Source: JBBQYA01 sp031412335 (lineage in GTDB: Bacteria > Bacteroidota > Bacteroidia > Sphingobacteriales > Sphingobacteriaceae). From it: a DNA stretch of 64,000 nucleotides. A program made the position numbers and the translations under genes. Of this stretch, positions 9,359 through 18,222 are shown one piece after another. Location: the NCBI GenBank assembly GCA_031412335.1, contig JANOCT010000008.1, positions 8,163-72,162 on the forward strand. The letters run 5' to 3'. The notes beneath the pieces are model-generated. The model did not search any database. It was not told the DNA's origin and saw only the letters and a program-made list of their open reading frames with translations. Position 1 is the first letter of the stretch. Each line of letters starts with the position of its first letter.

Positions 9359-10039
9359 CTACAGTTTAATTATTTTTCCATCTTCCATGGTAATTATTCT
9401 ATGGGTTCTGTCTGCAAAACTTTGGTCGTGGGTTACAATTAATAATGTTTGGTTGTATTCTTCTGCCAATTTTTTAAATAAATCGAAAACAATATCACTG
9501 TTCTTTTTATCTAAATTACCTGTGGGTTCATCACCCATAATAATATCTGGGTCATTTATTAAGGCTCTTGCAATAGCTACTCGTTGTTTTTCTCCGCCTG
9601 ATAATTGATTGGCTTTTTTTAATGCAAGTTTATCAATATCTAATATTTTTAATTTTTGCATGGCTCGTTCTTCTACTTCTTTTTCTAAAAACTCTCCCAA
9701 CTTTAATCCAGGCAGCATTACATTTTTTAATACAGTAAATTCATCTAACAAATAATGAAACTGAAATACAAAGCCAATTTTCTCATTTCGCACTTTTGCC
9801 AGTTCTGCTTCTCTTTTCTTCACCATTGAAATACCATCTATCAATAATTCACCTTCATAATCTGTATCCATGGTTGATAAAATATATAAGAGCGTAGATT
9901 TACCACATCCAGATTTCCCAGTAAGTGCTACAAACTCGCCTTTGGCAACAGAAAAATTAATATCTGTAAGTACTTTTACTTTTACAGGGTCATTAAATTC
10001 TTTATTAATGTTTCGGGCTTCTAAAATTATCTCGCTCAT
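9359..10039 (-). CDS. ABC transporter ATPase, LolD/MacB type
   Basis: 226 residues, full length for the LolD/MacB/FtsE class. Walker A is GKSGCGKST (41-49), the signature LSGGEKQRVAIARAL (146-160), Walker B IIMGDEPTG (166-174), and the H-loop is in LLIVTHDQ. One base separates it from the permease gene upstream. With the permease and adaptor it should form a MacAB/Lol-like exporter that moves lipoproteins, peptides or small toxic molecules; the cargo cannot be told from the sequence. Confidence 0.92.
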   Translation of the reverse strand: MSEIILEARNINKEFNDPVKVKVLTDINFSVAKGEFVALTGKSGCGKSTLLYILSTMDTDYEGELLIDGISMVKKREAELAKVRNEKIGFVFQFHYLLDEFTVLKNVMLPGLKLGEFLEKEVEERAMQKLKILDIDKLALKKANQLSGGEKQRVAIARALINDPDIIMGDEPTGNLDKKNSDIVFDLFKKLAEEYNQTLLIVTHDQSFADRTHRIITMEDGKIIKL

Positions 10040-10040
10040 T

Positions 10041-11300
10041 TTATTTTCCTCTAATGATAATTACAGGATCTATTTTACTTGCTTTACGAGATGGAAACCA
10101 ACCTGCAAGAAATGTAGTGATTAATGAAAATATTGCAGCAATTATATAGAAAACAGGATTATAATTGATTGGATAGGTTTTTATAGTTGGTAAAGATGCT
10201 GTTGAAAATGGTATTAAGTCAATAATACCCGACAAACCCAGCCCTAATATTAAACCAGCTAAACCACCAAAAAAACCAATACTAATGGCTATTGATAAAA
10301 AAATATTTTGAACATCTTTACCTGAAAAACCTGTTGCTTTTAAAATAGCTATAGTATCCATTTTTTCATATATCATCATATTTAGAATATTATAAATTCC
10401 AAATCCAGCTACTATTAATAATACTACACCTACTGAATATGAAATAAGTGTTCTTACAAAACTCCCAGTTTCAAATTGTGAATTAGCCGTTTGAATATCT
10501 ACAGCATCTATTTCAAAAAGTGTTGCATATTCTCTTGCTACAGGAGGTGCCAGTGTAACATCTTTGAGCTTAATTTGAATATCAGTAATAAAAGTATTTG
10601 GTTTGCCCATTAGTTTTTGAACGGTTGCAATAGAGGCATAACTTTGAGTATTGTCAATATTTTGAATACCAGTTTGATATAATCCTGTTACCTTAAGCTG
10701 AAATATTTCGCCACTAATAGTTGATACCTGCACTCTATCGCCAATATTTACGGTAAGCTTGTTTGCCAATCCAATTCCCAAAATAATACTGTTGGTTATT
10801 TTATCAATGTCAGAAGTCTCACCTTCAATAATATAATCATCAAAATGAAACAATTTTCCTTCGTTTAGTATGTCAATACCATTTACAACTCCTGCAATAT
10901 CAACAGCTACATTATTAAAAAATATTGGGGTTATTAATTTAGGAGCTACGCCTAATACTCGGCTGTCTTTTTGAAGTGTTTGTATAATTGCTGCACTATT
11001 ATAAATTTCTTGTCTTGCATTTCCCGACTTTATTGAACTAATAAAATTATGATTGTTTTCGCTGTTTAGTAGTTTATTTATTGGCTGGTTTTTATTGGGT
11101 TTTATTTCATTATAAAGCCTAACATGAGCGGTTCTGTTTAGCAACAATCCATCCAATAAATCATTTAAACCGGCCATAAAGCTAAGCAGAGAGATAAACA
11201 TGGTAATACTGAAAGTTACACCCACAGCGGCTATTAGTGTTTGTTTCCACCTTGCTAATAATAATGATTTAGCTATGCTGATGATGAGTTTAGCATTCAT
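10041..11300 (-). CDS. ABC transporter permease, FtsX/LolC-MacB type
   Basis: 419 residues. One membrane segment near the N-terminus (about 20-45), a large periplasmic domain (about 48-285, MacB_PCD-like), then three membrane segments in the C-terminal FtsX domain (VVLLIVAGFGIYNILNMMIYEKMDTIAILKATGFS is the family hallmark). The mechanical-coupling topology matches MacB and LolC/E. Its ATG overlaps the stop of the adaptor gene by four bases (ATGA), indicating translational coupling. The partner ATPase follows immediately. Confidence 0.9.
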   Translation of the reverse strand: MNAKLIISIAKSLLLARWKQTLIAAVGVTFSITMFISLLSFMAGLNDLLDGLLLNRTAHVRLYNEIKPNKNQPINKLLNSENNHNFISSIKSGNARQEIYNSAAIIQTLQKDSRVLGVAPKLITPIFFNNVAVDIAGVVNGIDILNEGKLFHFDDYIIEGETSDIDKITNSIILGIGLANKLTVNIGDRVQVSTISGEIFQLKVTGLYQTGIQNIDNTQSYASIATVQKLMGKPNTFITDIQIKLKDVTLAPPVAREYATLFEIDAVDIQTANSQFETGSFVRTLISYSVGVVLLIVAGFGIYNILNMMIYEKMDTIAILKATGFSGKDVQNIFLSIAISIGFFGGLAGLILGLGLSGIIDLIPFSTASLPTIKTYPINYNPVFYIIAAIFSLITTFLAGWFPSRKASKIDPVIIIRGK

Positions 11301-12379
11301 AATACAGGTTTATAAATAAAATCATTAACTGTTATGCCACTTAGAATTTCCACTTTCTCATAATCTTTTAACCCAACAATTACATTTCTTTTTTTCTTTG
11401 ATTCAATCCAAACACTATCACCTTGGAGTAAATAATTGCGAGGAATAGTTATCGCTTTTTCTTTTTGTTGAATTATTATATTTGCTTCACAAGTTAAATT
11501 TGGATATAGTATATTTGGTTGTTTTATAAATACTGCTTCTATTGTAAATGATTTTGATTTTTCGTTCATTATTGGATTTATTTTGGTAACCCTAGCTTCA
11601 AAAACTTGCCCCTTATAGCTATCCATACTCAATATAATTTTTTGACTAAGTTTAATTCTGTTAATGTCAAATTCATCTACTTGTAATTCCATCATAAAAT
11701 TATTGGCGTCACCAATTAATGCAACCGGATTTAGGGTATTTACCATTTCGCCTTTTTTCATTAATAAATCATAAATTTTACCATCAGCACCGCTTTTAAT
11801 GGTGTAATCATTTTTTAATGTTGATGCTATTTGTAAATTATTTTGAGATTGTTTTGCCTGAAAGCTTATTTGCTTTTGTAATTGAGTATAACGCAATTTA
11901 GCTGATTGGTAGGCTGTTGCTGAACTTTTATAAGCAAGCTGCTTTTGCTCTAATTCATTTTTACTTCCAATATTTTGATTCCATAAATTTTGTTGGCGTT
12001 GTTGTAAAAGTGCATCTTCTTCCATTTTTGATTTTGCAAGTTCTGAAGCGATTTGTAATTCTTCTAGTTTTTCGGCATTATTAATCTTAGCGGCAAAATC
12101 AGCAGATAATGCAGCATTTTCTGTATTTATTTGAGAACTAGTATTAACCAATTTCATAATTAAATCACCTTCATTTACCAGATCGCCTTCTTTCACAAAT
12201 ATTTCTGCAATAACACCATTTACTGTTGAAAATACTTTGTATTGATTATTAGATTTTATAATGCCCGAAGCATAAACAGATTCTGTTATTATTTCTTCTA
12301 TTGGATTTATTTTATCCTGTTTGCTTTTACAACCAATTATAAAAAGGCTAATAATTAGAAATGCTACTTTTGAATGCAT
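11297..12379 (-). CDS. HlyD/MacA-like periplasmic adaptor, lipoprotein
   Basis: 360 residues. The lipoprotein signal is FLIISLFIIGC (Cys17). A biotinyl-lipoyl half-motif follows (VFSTVNGVIAEIFVKEGDLVNEGDLIMKL), then a long coiled-coil hairpin (about 90-190, rich in Glu, Gln and Ala), the second lipoyl half (IKSGADGKIYDLLMKKGEMVN) and beta-barrel domains. This is the membrane-fusion partner of the ABC permease. No TolC-like gene is adjacent, so the outer-membrane channel must come from elsewhere if one is used. Confidence 0.9.
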   Translation of the reverse strand: MHSKVAFLIISLFIIGCKSKQDKINPIEEIITESVYASGIIKSNNQYKVFSTVNGVIAEIFVKEGDLVNEGDLIMKLVNTSSQINTENAALSADFAAKINNAEKLEELQIASELAKSKMEEDALLQQRQQNLWNQNIGSKNELEQKQLAYKSSATAYQSAKLRYTQLQKQISFQAKQSQNNLQIASTLKNDYTIKSGADGKIYDLLMKKGEMVNTLNPVALIGDANNFMMELQVDEFDINRIKLSQKIILSMDSYKGQVFEARVTKINPIMNEKSKSFTIEAVFIKQPNILYPNLTCEANIIIQQKEKAITIPRNYLLQGDSVWIESKKKRNVIVGLKDYEKVEILSGITVNDFIYKPVL

Positions 12380-12393
12380 AATTATATTTTTTA

Positions 12394-12858
12394 TTAAAGG
12401 TATATTGGCTTTTTATAATAATTTCTAACAGAAGGTAACAATGCAAAAATAATCATAGGAATAGCATACAGCATATAAAAAGTTTGTAGCCAACCCACGC
12501 CCTGCACATAAATGGTTTCTACGTGAATCCAAATAATTAAAGCAAAAGCCACATAAATACTAAACGACCAAGCCCATTGCATATCTTTAAAAAAATTAAA
12601 ATACTCTGCAAATGGGGAGGCTGTTTTTTTGATTAAAAAGAATATTAATACGGATGGAAAAAGCCCTAAAACAACAAATAAAATAATACCTGGGATTAAG
12701 AAATCAGTAAAAGGTGAATTATTTAAAATTGATAAAGGCATACCTCCAATCAATTTACCCGAAGGAGAAATGATTAATGCGCCACCACCACCAATTGCAC
12801 TTAAGCCAAGGAAACCTAATAGTATTAAATGAAAATTTCTTGCTGTTATTGATTTCAT
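12394..12858 (-). CDS. Four-segment membrane protein, unknown function
   Basis: 154 residues with four hydrophobic segments. The N-terminal GLSAIGGGGALIISPSGKLIGGMPLSIL and SPFTDFLIPGIILFVVLG form a pattern seen in many unnamed bacterial membrane proteins (GGxGLxxxPSGxxxGxPxSxLxxxPFxDFLIPG). No catalytic motif is evident. It lies 14 bp upstream of the adaptor gene and 2 bp downstream of another small membrane protein, so it is very likely in the exporter operon. Confidence 0.7.
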   Translation of the reverse strand: MKSITARNFHLILLGFLGLSAIGGGGALIISPSGKLIGGMPLSILNNSPFTDFLIPGIILFVVLGLFPSVLIFFLIKKTASPFAEYFNFFKDMQWAWSFSIYVAFALIIWIHVETIYVQGVGWLQTFYMLYAIPMIIFALLPSVRNYYKKPIYL

Positions 12859-12860
12859 AA

Positions 12861-13208
12861 TTATTGAGTAAGGATTCTATAAACAACGCCACAAAGTATA
12901 ATGATGAAAAAGCTTGTATAAATTAGTTTGTTATACTTTGCTAACCAATTTGGTAAATAAATATCAAAGTTGTCTTTGTTGGAATCTGAATATTTTCGAG
13001 CCAATATGGTAAGTGGACACATTTTTTTGAAAATAGTTAATACAATTCCTTCACAAATAATAAGCGCAATACCAATCCAAACATATTTATCAATTTTATT
13101 TACGATTACAGCGTAAGCCATATAGAATAATACCACATTGAAAAAAAGCCAAATGATGGTGTGAATAATTTTTATGAAAGTTAATTTTGTTAATTGTGTC
13201 AAAAACAT
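12861..13208 (-). CDS. Small membrane protein with CPLT motif
   Basis: 115 residues, three membrane segments. The central MCPLTILARKYSDSNKDNFDIYLPNWLAKYNKLIYT segment is distinctive; the CPLT stretch weakly recalls DUF2784, but the remainder differs, so I leave it unnamed. Placed between two other small membrane protein genes with spacers of 13 and 2 bp. Confidence 0.65.
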   Translation of the reverse strand: MFLTQLTKLTFIKIIHTIIWLFFNVVLFYMAYAVIVNKIDKYVWIGIALIICEGIVLTIFKKMCPLTILARKYSDSNKDNFDIYLPNWLAKYNKLIYTSFFIIILCGVVYRILTQ

Positions 13209-13221
13209 GTTATTTTTCTTT

Positions 13222-13593
13222 CTATGATTTGATAGTATTTTTATTTGGATAATACCCTTTCAAAGTCAGGTAAAGTCCAATTACCAACAAAACAGTCAAT
13301 AATAAATAGGTTGGAAAATTTTTACCTGCTTGTTTTGCAGTTGGAAAAAACATTCTTAGCAAACCAAGTATGACTGTTAACCATCCAAGCAGTGTTATTA
13401 AGATTATCCAACTACGAACCCAAAAATTATGTACTCTAATGATAGAAATTCCTCCAACAAAAAGCAATACTCCATTAAGAATTGTTACACTTGGAATGTT
13501 ACTTTCCCAAATAGATAAATTCATCATCTCCGATAGTGTCATTACACTAAGTGTGGGACCTATTATTTGAGCAAGTTGTCGTGAATGTATCAT
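13222..13593 (-). CDS. Four-segment membrane protein, unknown function
   Basis: 123 residues from the ATG at 13593 (MIHSRQLAQIIGPTLSVMTLSEMMN). The open frame reaches back to a TTG at 13659, but that would overlap the nitroreductase gene by 41 bases, so the ATG is preferred. Conserved-looking parts are IGPTLxVMTLSEMMN, the WESNIPSVTILNGVLLFVGGISIIRVHNFW stretch and the Trp-Leu rich third segment. This family occurs in many bacteria without known function. It is probably the first of the three small membrane genes in the exporter operon. Confidence 0.7.
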   Translation of the reverse strand: MIHSRQLAQIIGPTLSVMTLSEMMNLSIWESNIPSVTILNGVLLFVGGISIIRVHNFWVRSWIILITLLGWLTVILGLLRMFFPTAKQAGKNFPTYLLLTVLLVIGLYLTLKGYYPNKNTIKS

Positions 13594-13618
13594 TTTAATA
13601 CTTTGTTTTTTTGTGTCG

Positions 13619-14356
13619 TCAAATCGCTTTGTTTTTAATTTTTTTATACACTTCCTCAAAAGGCAATCTCATTCTATCTCCCCAAACTCCATTCTCATCT
13701 CTTATGCCACAAGATACAACCATATTAATTTCTGCACCAAAAGGCAATTTTAAGATGTCTTTCACTTTTCTACTATCAAAACCCTCCATTGGGCAGGTAT
13801 CATAATTTTCATTAGCCATTGCCAGCATAAATGTTTGAGCCGCTAAAGCACATGTTTTATGCACTACAACCCTCATATCATTTTCAGATACTTGATAAAC
13901 AATTGGTCGGAAAAGTCCTATAATGTTCACAAATATTATTCTGACTATTCCGAAAACTCCTAAAAAACGGAAGTATAAAAAAGGTATTATTCTTCCAAAA
14001 TACATTTTCCAGTTTTTGATTCTTTTCTCTTGTTTTTCCTTTGGGCTATTTGACAGCACATTTTGAATTTCTAACTCCATCATCTTTTTTGCTCGCTTTT
14101 TATAAAAATCCTGCCTCGTTACAAAAATTACCATTTGCTGGGCAGTAGTTGCCGATTGTTGATTTAAACAAGCCACAGATAGTTTTTTTAGAATTTCAGG
14201 ATTTATTACATGGTAAAACTCCCATAGTTGCATGTTTGAACTATTGGGAGCTAAAGTGGCTAATTCTATGCAATGCTTAACTTTTTCTTCATCTATTGAA
14301 AGCGTTTTAAAATGCCTTACCGAGCGCCTGAAATTTATTATTTCCTCTAAAGTCAT
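13619..14356 (-). CDS. Nitroreductase family protein
   Basis: 245 residues. The N-terminal INFRRSVRHFKTLSIDEEKVKHCIELATLAPNSSNMQLWEFY is the FMN-binding nitroreductase signature (RRSxRxF, APSSxNxQxWxF). The C-terminal TCPMEGFDSRKVKDILKLP and MVVSCGIRDENG are also typical. An insertion of about 60 residues in the middle (KKRAKKMMELEIQNVL ... IIFVNIIGLFRPIV) contains an unusually hydrophobic stretch that may lie on the membrane. It should reduce nitro compounds, quinones or enones with NAD(P)H. A 25-bp spacer separates it from the downstream small membrane genes. Confidence 0.88.
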   Translation of the reverse strand: MTLEEIINFRRSVRHFKTLSIDEEKVKHCIELATLAPNSSNMQLWEFYHVINPEILKKLSVACLNQQSATTAQQMVIFVTRQDFYKKRAKKMMELEIQNVLSNSPKEKQEKRIKNWKMYFGRIIPFLYFRFLGVFGIVRIIFVNIIGLFRPIVYQVSENDMRVVVHKTCALAAQTFMLAMANENYDTCPMEGFDSRKVKDILKLPFGAEINMVVSCGIRDENGVWGDRMRLPFEEVYKKIKNKAI

Positions 14357-14430
14357 TTTTAATTTTAAGTTAATATTATTAATGTATTTCCGTATTTATG
14401 TTAATTTGGTTTACACATTGGTGCGTTGTT

Positions 14431-15261
14431 TCACGCAGTATAATTTTTTACTTCAACAGTATTATTTTTAGGATTATGTGCAATGCCGAAAATAACCGAT
14501 AAGATAAACTCAAAAGCGAAAACAACGATTACTTTCCAATTTAAGTTTAGTTGCAAAACACCATTATTGCCCACATACAGTGCTAAACCAATACAGCTAT
14601 TAAACCATGCGTGGCTTAGAATACATAGGAATAAGTTGTTGGTATATTTATAAAGTGTAGTGAAACTAGCAGTTAATACCAAACCCGATAAAAAATACAA
14701 CCAAAATGGAAATCCACTTTGTACTGATCCTTTCATAAACCATAATGGCAAATGCCATGAACTCCATATAATTCCAACAACTAAAACTGAGGGCAAATAG
14801 GTGATTGATTTTTCTAATTTGGGTTGCAAAATACCCCGCCAACCTAATTCTTCTAGGCCGCCTAAAACGATTACAAATGGTATATTAATGAGAAAGGATA
14901 AAATGGAAATATGTTTATTAATACCGAAAGAAATCCAAATCATAAACACTCGCCACACTAAAAACAAGCCGAATATCAACCAAACTTTTGACGTGGGTTT
15001 CTTTCCAAAAATGCATTGTATAAATGATTTGCCAAAAAAATCGTCCTTAAACTTTAGGTAAATCAAATAGGCACTAAAGGCAGCTCCTAAACTACCAATG
15101 GTATAAGGTATCCAAAATAAAGGCGTACCATACAAAAGGGTATTAAAATAAATATTGCTAATAATAATGATTAACCAACTTGACCACGTAATAGAAAAGG
15201 TATAAAATAGAAAAAGTTCTATTTGTTTTAATGATTGCACTCTTCTAACTATACTTTTCAT
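14431..15261 (-). CDS. CPBP family intramembrane glutamic protease
   Basis: 276 residues, about eight membrane segments. All Abi/CPBP motifs are present: EELGWRG (Glu137, Glu138, Arg142), WSSWHLPLW (His170) and LSHAWFNS (His217, Asn221). Family members cleave membrane proteins or act in bacteriocin self-immunity and stress responses; the substrate here is unknown. It overlaps the upstream DUF6064 gene by 17 bases, so the two are cotranslated. Confidence 0.9.
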   Translation of the reverse strand: MKSIVRRVQSLKQIELFLFYTFSITWSSWLIIIISNIYFNTLLYGTPLFWIPYTIGSLGAAFSAYLIYLKFKDDFFGKSFIQCIFGKKPTSKVWLIFGLFLVWRVFMIWISFGINKHISILSFLINIPFVIVLGGLEELGWRGILQPKLEKSITYLPSVLVVGIIWSSWHLPLWFMKGSVQSGFPFWLYFLSGLVLTASFTTLYKYTNNLFLCILSHAWFNSCIGLALYVGNNGVLQLNLNWKVIVVFAFEFILSVIFGIAHNPKNNTVEVKNYTA

Positions 15262-15916
15262 TTTTTACAATTAATAAATGGTGCAATTTTCTATTCCGAT
15301 AAATCAATAAAAAAACGGTAATTAAACTTGTCACTATCAAAGCTGTATCTTCTAAAATGCCAAATTGAAAAGCTGCCATAAAACCTATTATAGACCAAAT
15401 CAATGGGATAATAAGTATTGTAAATGGGCATTTCTTCTGATTTAATAATAGTATTCCAAAAGTGAAAATAGTAGTGGGGCAAGGCAAACCAAATGCTGGT
15501 GAATAAGGATAAACATGACCAAATAAATATCCCAGAAACGGATAAATAACCAAAGCGAATAAAACCAAGATTAATCCTGTAATTCCGTATTTATCATTTT
15601 TAAATTGAAACGATAATTTATTTTGAAAAATACCAAAAATTAAAAACAAAAAACCCTGAATAATAAATAACCCGCCAAATAAATAGGCGGCTTTATTTAT
15701 TGATGTAAATAAAATGATATGGTAAACAATTCCCATCCACAACCAAAAAAATGAAAGAATGATACTGATATTTTTATCAGATTTTGAATTGGGTTTTATC
15801 AAAAAATAAATGATTATAAAGCCTAAAAAATAAAATAGCCATTGCAATGGAAAAACTGACTGATTGTAGTTTTTAAAAACATCTAAAAATTGTGCAAGAG
15901 TGAAAGGAGGATTCAT
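15245..15916 (-). CDS. DUF6064 family membrane protein
   Basis: 223 residues with about seven membrane segments. The start MNPPFTLAQFLDVFKNYNQSVFPLQ and the LSFFWLWMGIVYHIILFTSINKAAYLFGGLFIIQG segment match the DUF6064 pattern as I know it. Function unknown. Coupled by a 17-base overlap to the CPBP protease gene downstream. Confidence 0.8.
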   Translation of the reverse strand: MNPPFTLAQFLDVFKNYNQSVFPLQWLFYFLGFIIIYFLIKPNSKSDKNISIILSFFWLWMGIVYHIILFTSINKAAYLFGGLFIIQGFLFLIFGIFQNKLSFQFKNDKYGITGLILVLFALVIYPFLGYLFGHVYPYSPAFGLPCPTTIFTFGILLLNQKKCPFTILIIPLIWSIIGFMAAFQFGILEDTALIVTSLITVFLLIYRNRKLHHLLIVKNEKYS

Positions 15917-15953
15917 TTTAGAAGTTTTGCAATCTATAATTTTTAGTTTCTAG

Positions 15954-16427
15954 CTAATCCTCATCGTTACTTGGTTGCTTAATTGTGCTTTCTCTAATTT
16001 CACTATGTCTAATTTCCCCACCAGATGATCCGGTTTGTTTAGCAAAATACAAAGTGATAATGGAAACTAGAATTATTAGGTAAGTAATAGTATTGGAAAA
16101 CGTTTTTTTATAATAATTGGACCACAAACCTATCAAAGAAGACCCTCCCAAAACGTAGCAAAAAATTGCAAATGTTTCGGCAATCTCTTCATGGGTTTTA
16201 ATTAAATTTTCATCAACTCCTGATAATTTTTCAATAACTTCTTCTGCACCTTCTCCAGTTACGAAAGCTGGTATGGTAATAATTGCACCTAAAATAAAAA
16301 TTAAATAAGCAGTACGTTTTATGATCTCAGATTTGAATATTATTCCTCCTATCAATATTAATAACCCAATCACAGGAATAATAATTGGTAAATGGTTTAA
16401 AACTAAATGTAAGTGTGCATCGTTCAT
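15954..16427 (-). CDS. DUF2231-like membrane protein
   Basis: 157 residues, four membrane segments: HLHLVLNHLPIIIPVIGLLILIGGIIF, then AYLIFILGAIITIPAFVTGEGAEEVIEKL, a helix with THEEIAE, and two further segments; a polar C-terminal tail follows. The NHLP turn, the TGxGAEE motif and the His in the third region (KTHEE) are characteristic of DUF2231-type proteins, which may bind haem or metals. It lies 37 bp upstream of the DUF6064 gene, likely the same transcript. Confidence 0.75.
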   Translation of the reverse strand: MNDAHLHLVLNHLPIIIPVIGLLILIGGIIFKSEIIKRTAYLIFILGAIITIPAFVTGEGAEEVIEKLSGVDENLIKTHEEIAETFAIFCYVLGGSSLIGLWSNYYKKTFSNTITYLIILVSIITLYFAKQTGSSGGEIRHSEIRESTIKQPSNDED

Positions 16428-16548
16428 GGTTTTATTTTTAAAATATTAATTCAAAAAAGTGAAATAGAACTTCAAATTATTTTAAGATTAGAAATTAAAT
16501 AATTTGATTTAGGATTTATATCTAATACTTATCAAATAGCTACCCAGT

Positions 16549-17127
16549 TTATTTTTGCCTTTTTCCAAGAGTTTCTACTTCTTGTAACCATTGCCTTCTC
16601 TTTTTATCATCAGATGATTTTATTGGCTCGAATGAAGTAATTTTAACTGGTTTCACTCCGCAAAATTCTAATACTCCAACTTTAATTGCATTATGTCCAG
16701 CATTTTTATTAATCAACCAATAATACCATTTTGGAGTATCCATTGTCACGATAAGTCTTGCTGTCTTTCCTTTTAATAATTTATCCCAAAACGGGGAGTT
16801 TTCCCGATATTTAAAAGCAAAACCAGGAAGAAAAACCCTATCGAAAAAACCTTTTAATAATGCTGGAAAAGTAGACCACCAATTCGGATAAACAAACACC
16901 AAATGATTTGCCTCTAAAATAGCTTCTTGCATTTTAATTAAATCAGGCTCTAATTCACTTATTTTTCGATATCCAGAGGTCAAAATGGGATTGAATTGCA
17001 AATCAATTAAATGAACCAATTTGCATTCTGCTCCTGCTGCATCTGCCCCTTTTTTATAGCTTTCTCCTAAGGCAAAACAAAAACTTTCTTTGTCTGGATG
17101 CCCGTTGATTATTAGAATGTTTTTCAT
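16549..17127 (-). CDS. NAD(P)H dehydrogenase (quinone), flavodoxin-fold
   Basis: 192 residues. INGHPDKESFCFALGESYKKGADAAG is the FMN-phosphate loop of the KefF/MdaB/NQO1-like Flavodoxin_2 family; VFVYPNWWSTFPALLKGFFDRVFLPGFAFKY is the conserved flavin-contacting segment. It should reduce quinones by two electrons in the cytoplasm and so limit redox cycling. Spacers of 121 and 88 bp suggest its own transcript. Confidence 0.92.
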   Translation of the reverse strand: MKNILIINGHPDKESFCFALGESYKKGADAAGAECKLVHLIDLQFNPILTSGYRKISELEPDLIKMQEAILEANHLVFVYPNWWSTFPALLKGFFDRVFLPGFAFKYRENSPFWDKLLKGKTARLIVTMDTPKWYYWLINKNAGHNAIKVGVLEFCGVKPVKITSFEPIKSSDDKKRRQWLQEVETLGKRQK

Positions 17128-17215
17128 TATTTAGTTTTTTTAAAATCCTTCGGCTTGACTCAAAACTATAGCACTGGCTTGTTTTGGTTTTGTTAATTGC
17201 TGTTATATATAGTTA

Positions 17216-17932
17216 TTATGCAATACTCACATTAAATATATATCCTACTAAAGCAGTGAGTCCCATTGCCACAGTTCCCCAAAATACAATTCTAATTATA
17301 GCTTTTTTAATACTTGAACCACCAGTTTTTGCCGCTACTGTACCTAAAATTATTAAGAAGAAAAGAGCAAAACCATAAAGAGAATATTCCAAAGTTTCTA
17401 AAGGCAAAAATAAAGTTACCAAAAGTGGTAATATTCCTCCTACAGTAAATGCTGCACCAGAAGCAAATGCAGCTTTTATGGGTTTAGCTTGGCTAATTTC
17501 ATTTATTCCTAATTCGTCTCTAATGTGTGCTCCTAATACATCGTGGCTTGATAATTCTTTTGCTACTATTAAAGCAGTTGATTTTTGTAAACCTCTTTTT
17601 TCATAAATTTCTGCTAATCGTTGTAATTCTATTACGGGCATATCCTTCAATTCTTGCTTTTCACGTTCTAGGTCTGATTTTTCTACATCTGTTTGAGAAC
17701 TTACAGAAACGTATTCACCAGCTGCCATAGATAATGCGCCACCTACCAACCCAGCTACTGTTGCCAATATAATTAGTTCTCTTACATTACTTGCAGCTGC
17801 AACCCCTATTGCAAGACTTGCTGTTGAAAGAATTCCGTCATTTGCACCAAGCACCGCTGCCCTAAGCCAATTGCTGCGGTGTATGTAATGATTAGCTAAA
17901 TAATTATTAACTACGTCCGTTTCATTTTTCAT
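17216..17932 (-). CDS. VIT1/CCC1 family iron/manganese transporter
   Basis: 238 residues, five membrane segments. NWLRAAVLGANDGILSTASLAIGV (segment 1), VGGALSMAAGEYVSVSSQTDVEKSDLEREKQEL (segment 2 and the acidic metal-binding loop) and the long cytoplasmic helices are diagnostic. The family exports or sequesters Fe2+ or Mn2+ by proton antiport. The nearby Dps gene would store iron as ferric core, so both would lower free Fe2+. Confidence 0.95.
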   Translation of the reverse strand: MKNETDVVNNYLANHYIHRSNWLRAAVLGANDGILSTASLAIGVAAASNVRELIILATVAGLVGGALSMAAGEYVSVSSQTDVEKSDLEREKQELKDMPVIELQRLAEIYEKRGLQKSTALIVAKELSSHDVLGAHIRDELGINEISQAKPIKAAFASGAAFTVGGILPLLVTLFLPLETLEYSLYGFALFFLIILGTVAAKTGGSSIKKAIIRIVFWGTVAMGLTALVGYIFNVSIA

Positions 17933-18045
17933 ATTTTTTGCTAATTTTAATTTTTCTGTTAATTATTTTGTTTCAGAGCTGATAATATGCTTTTAATTTT
18001 AAGTCCATTTTAGGAAAGCTTATAATTGTGAAGTGTATTGATAAG

Positions 18046-18219
18046 TTATTTTTTATTTTTAATTTTCGACCCATCCGCTTCACTCAATGCAATGGCAATG
18101 GCTTTTTTTGGATTGGTAACAATGGTATCCGTTTTGCCGGCATGCAAATCACCTTCCTTAAATTCGTGCATTACTTCGGCAACTCTTTTTTGAGATGGGC
18201 TAAGTTTTTTCTTTTTCAT
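18046..18219 (-). CDS. DUF6496 family mini-protein, 57 residues
   Basis: An ATG at 18219 opens a 57-residue frame ending TAA at 18046-18048. The translation begins MKKKKLSPSQKRVAEVMHEFKEG, contains a DLHAGKTDTIVTNPKKAIAI stretch and ends SEADGSKIKNKK. The VMHEFKxGxLxSG...VTNPKQAIAIALSEA pattern is that of DUF6496, small basic proteins common in soil bacteria and often near stress genes; function unknown. It lies 3 bp after the ATG of the next gene's upstream neighbour (18223), so it is the second gene of a two-gene operon with the DUF6920-like protein. Confidence 0.85.
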   Translation of the reverse strand: MKKKKLSPSQKRVAEVMHEFKEGDLHAGKTDTIVTNPKKAIAIALSEADGSKIKNKK

Positions 18220-18222
18220 AAT

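Noticed and set aside
13594..13659. N-terminal extension of the small membrane protein gene to a TTG
   Set aside because: Would overlap the upstream nitroreductase gene; the extra residues are highly basic and do not fit the first membrane segment.
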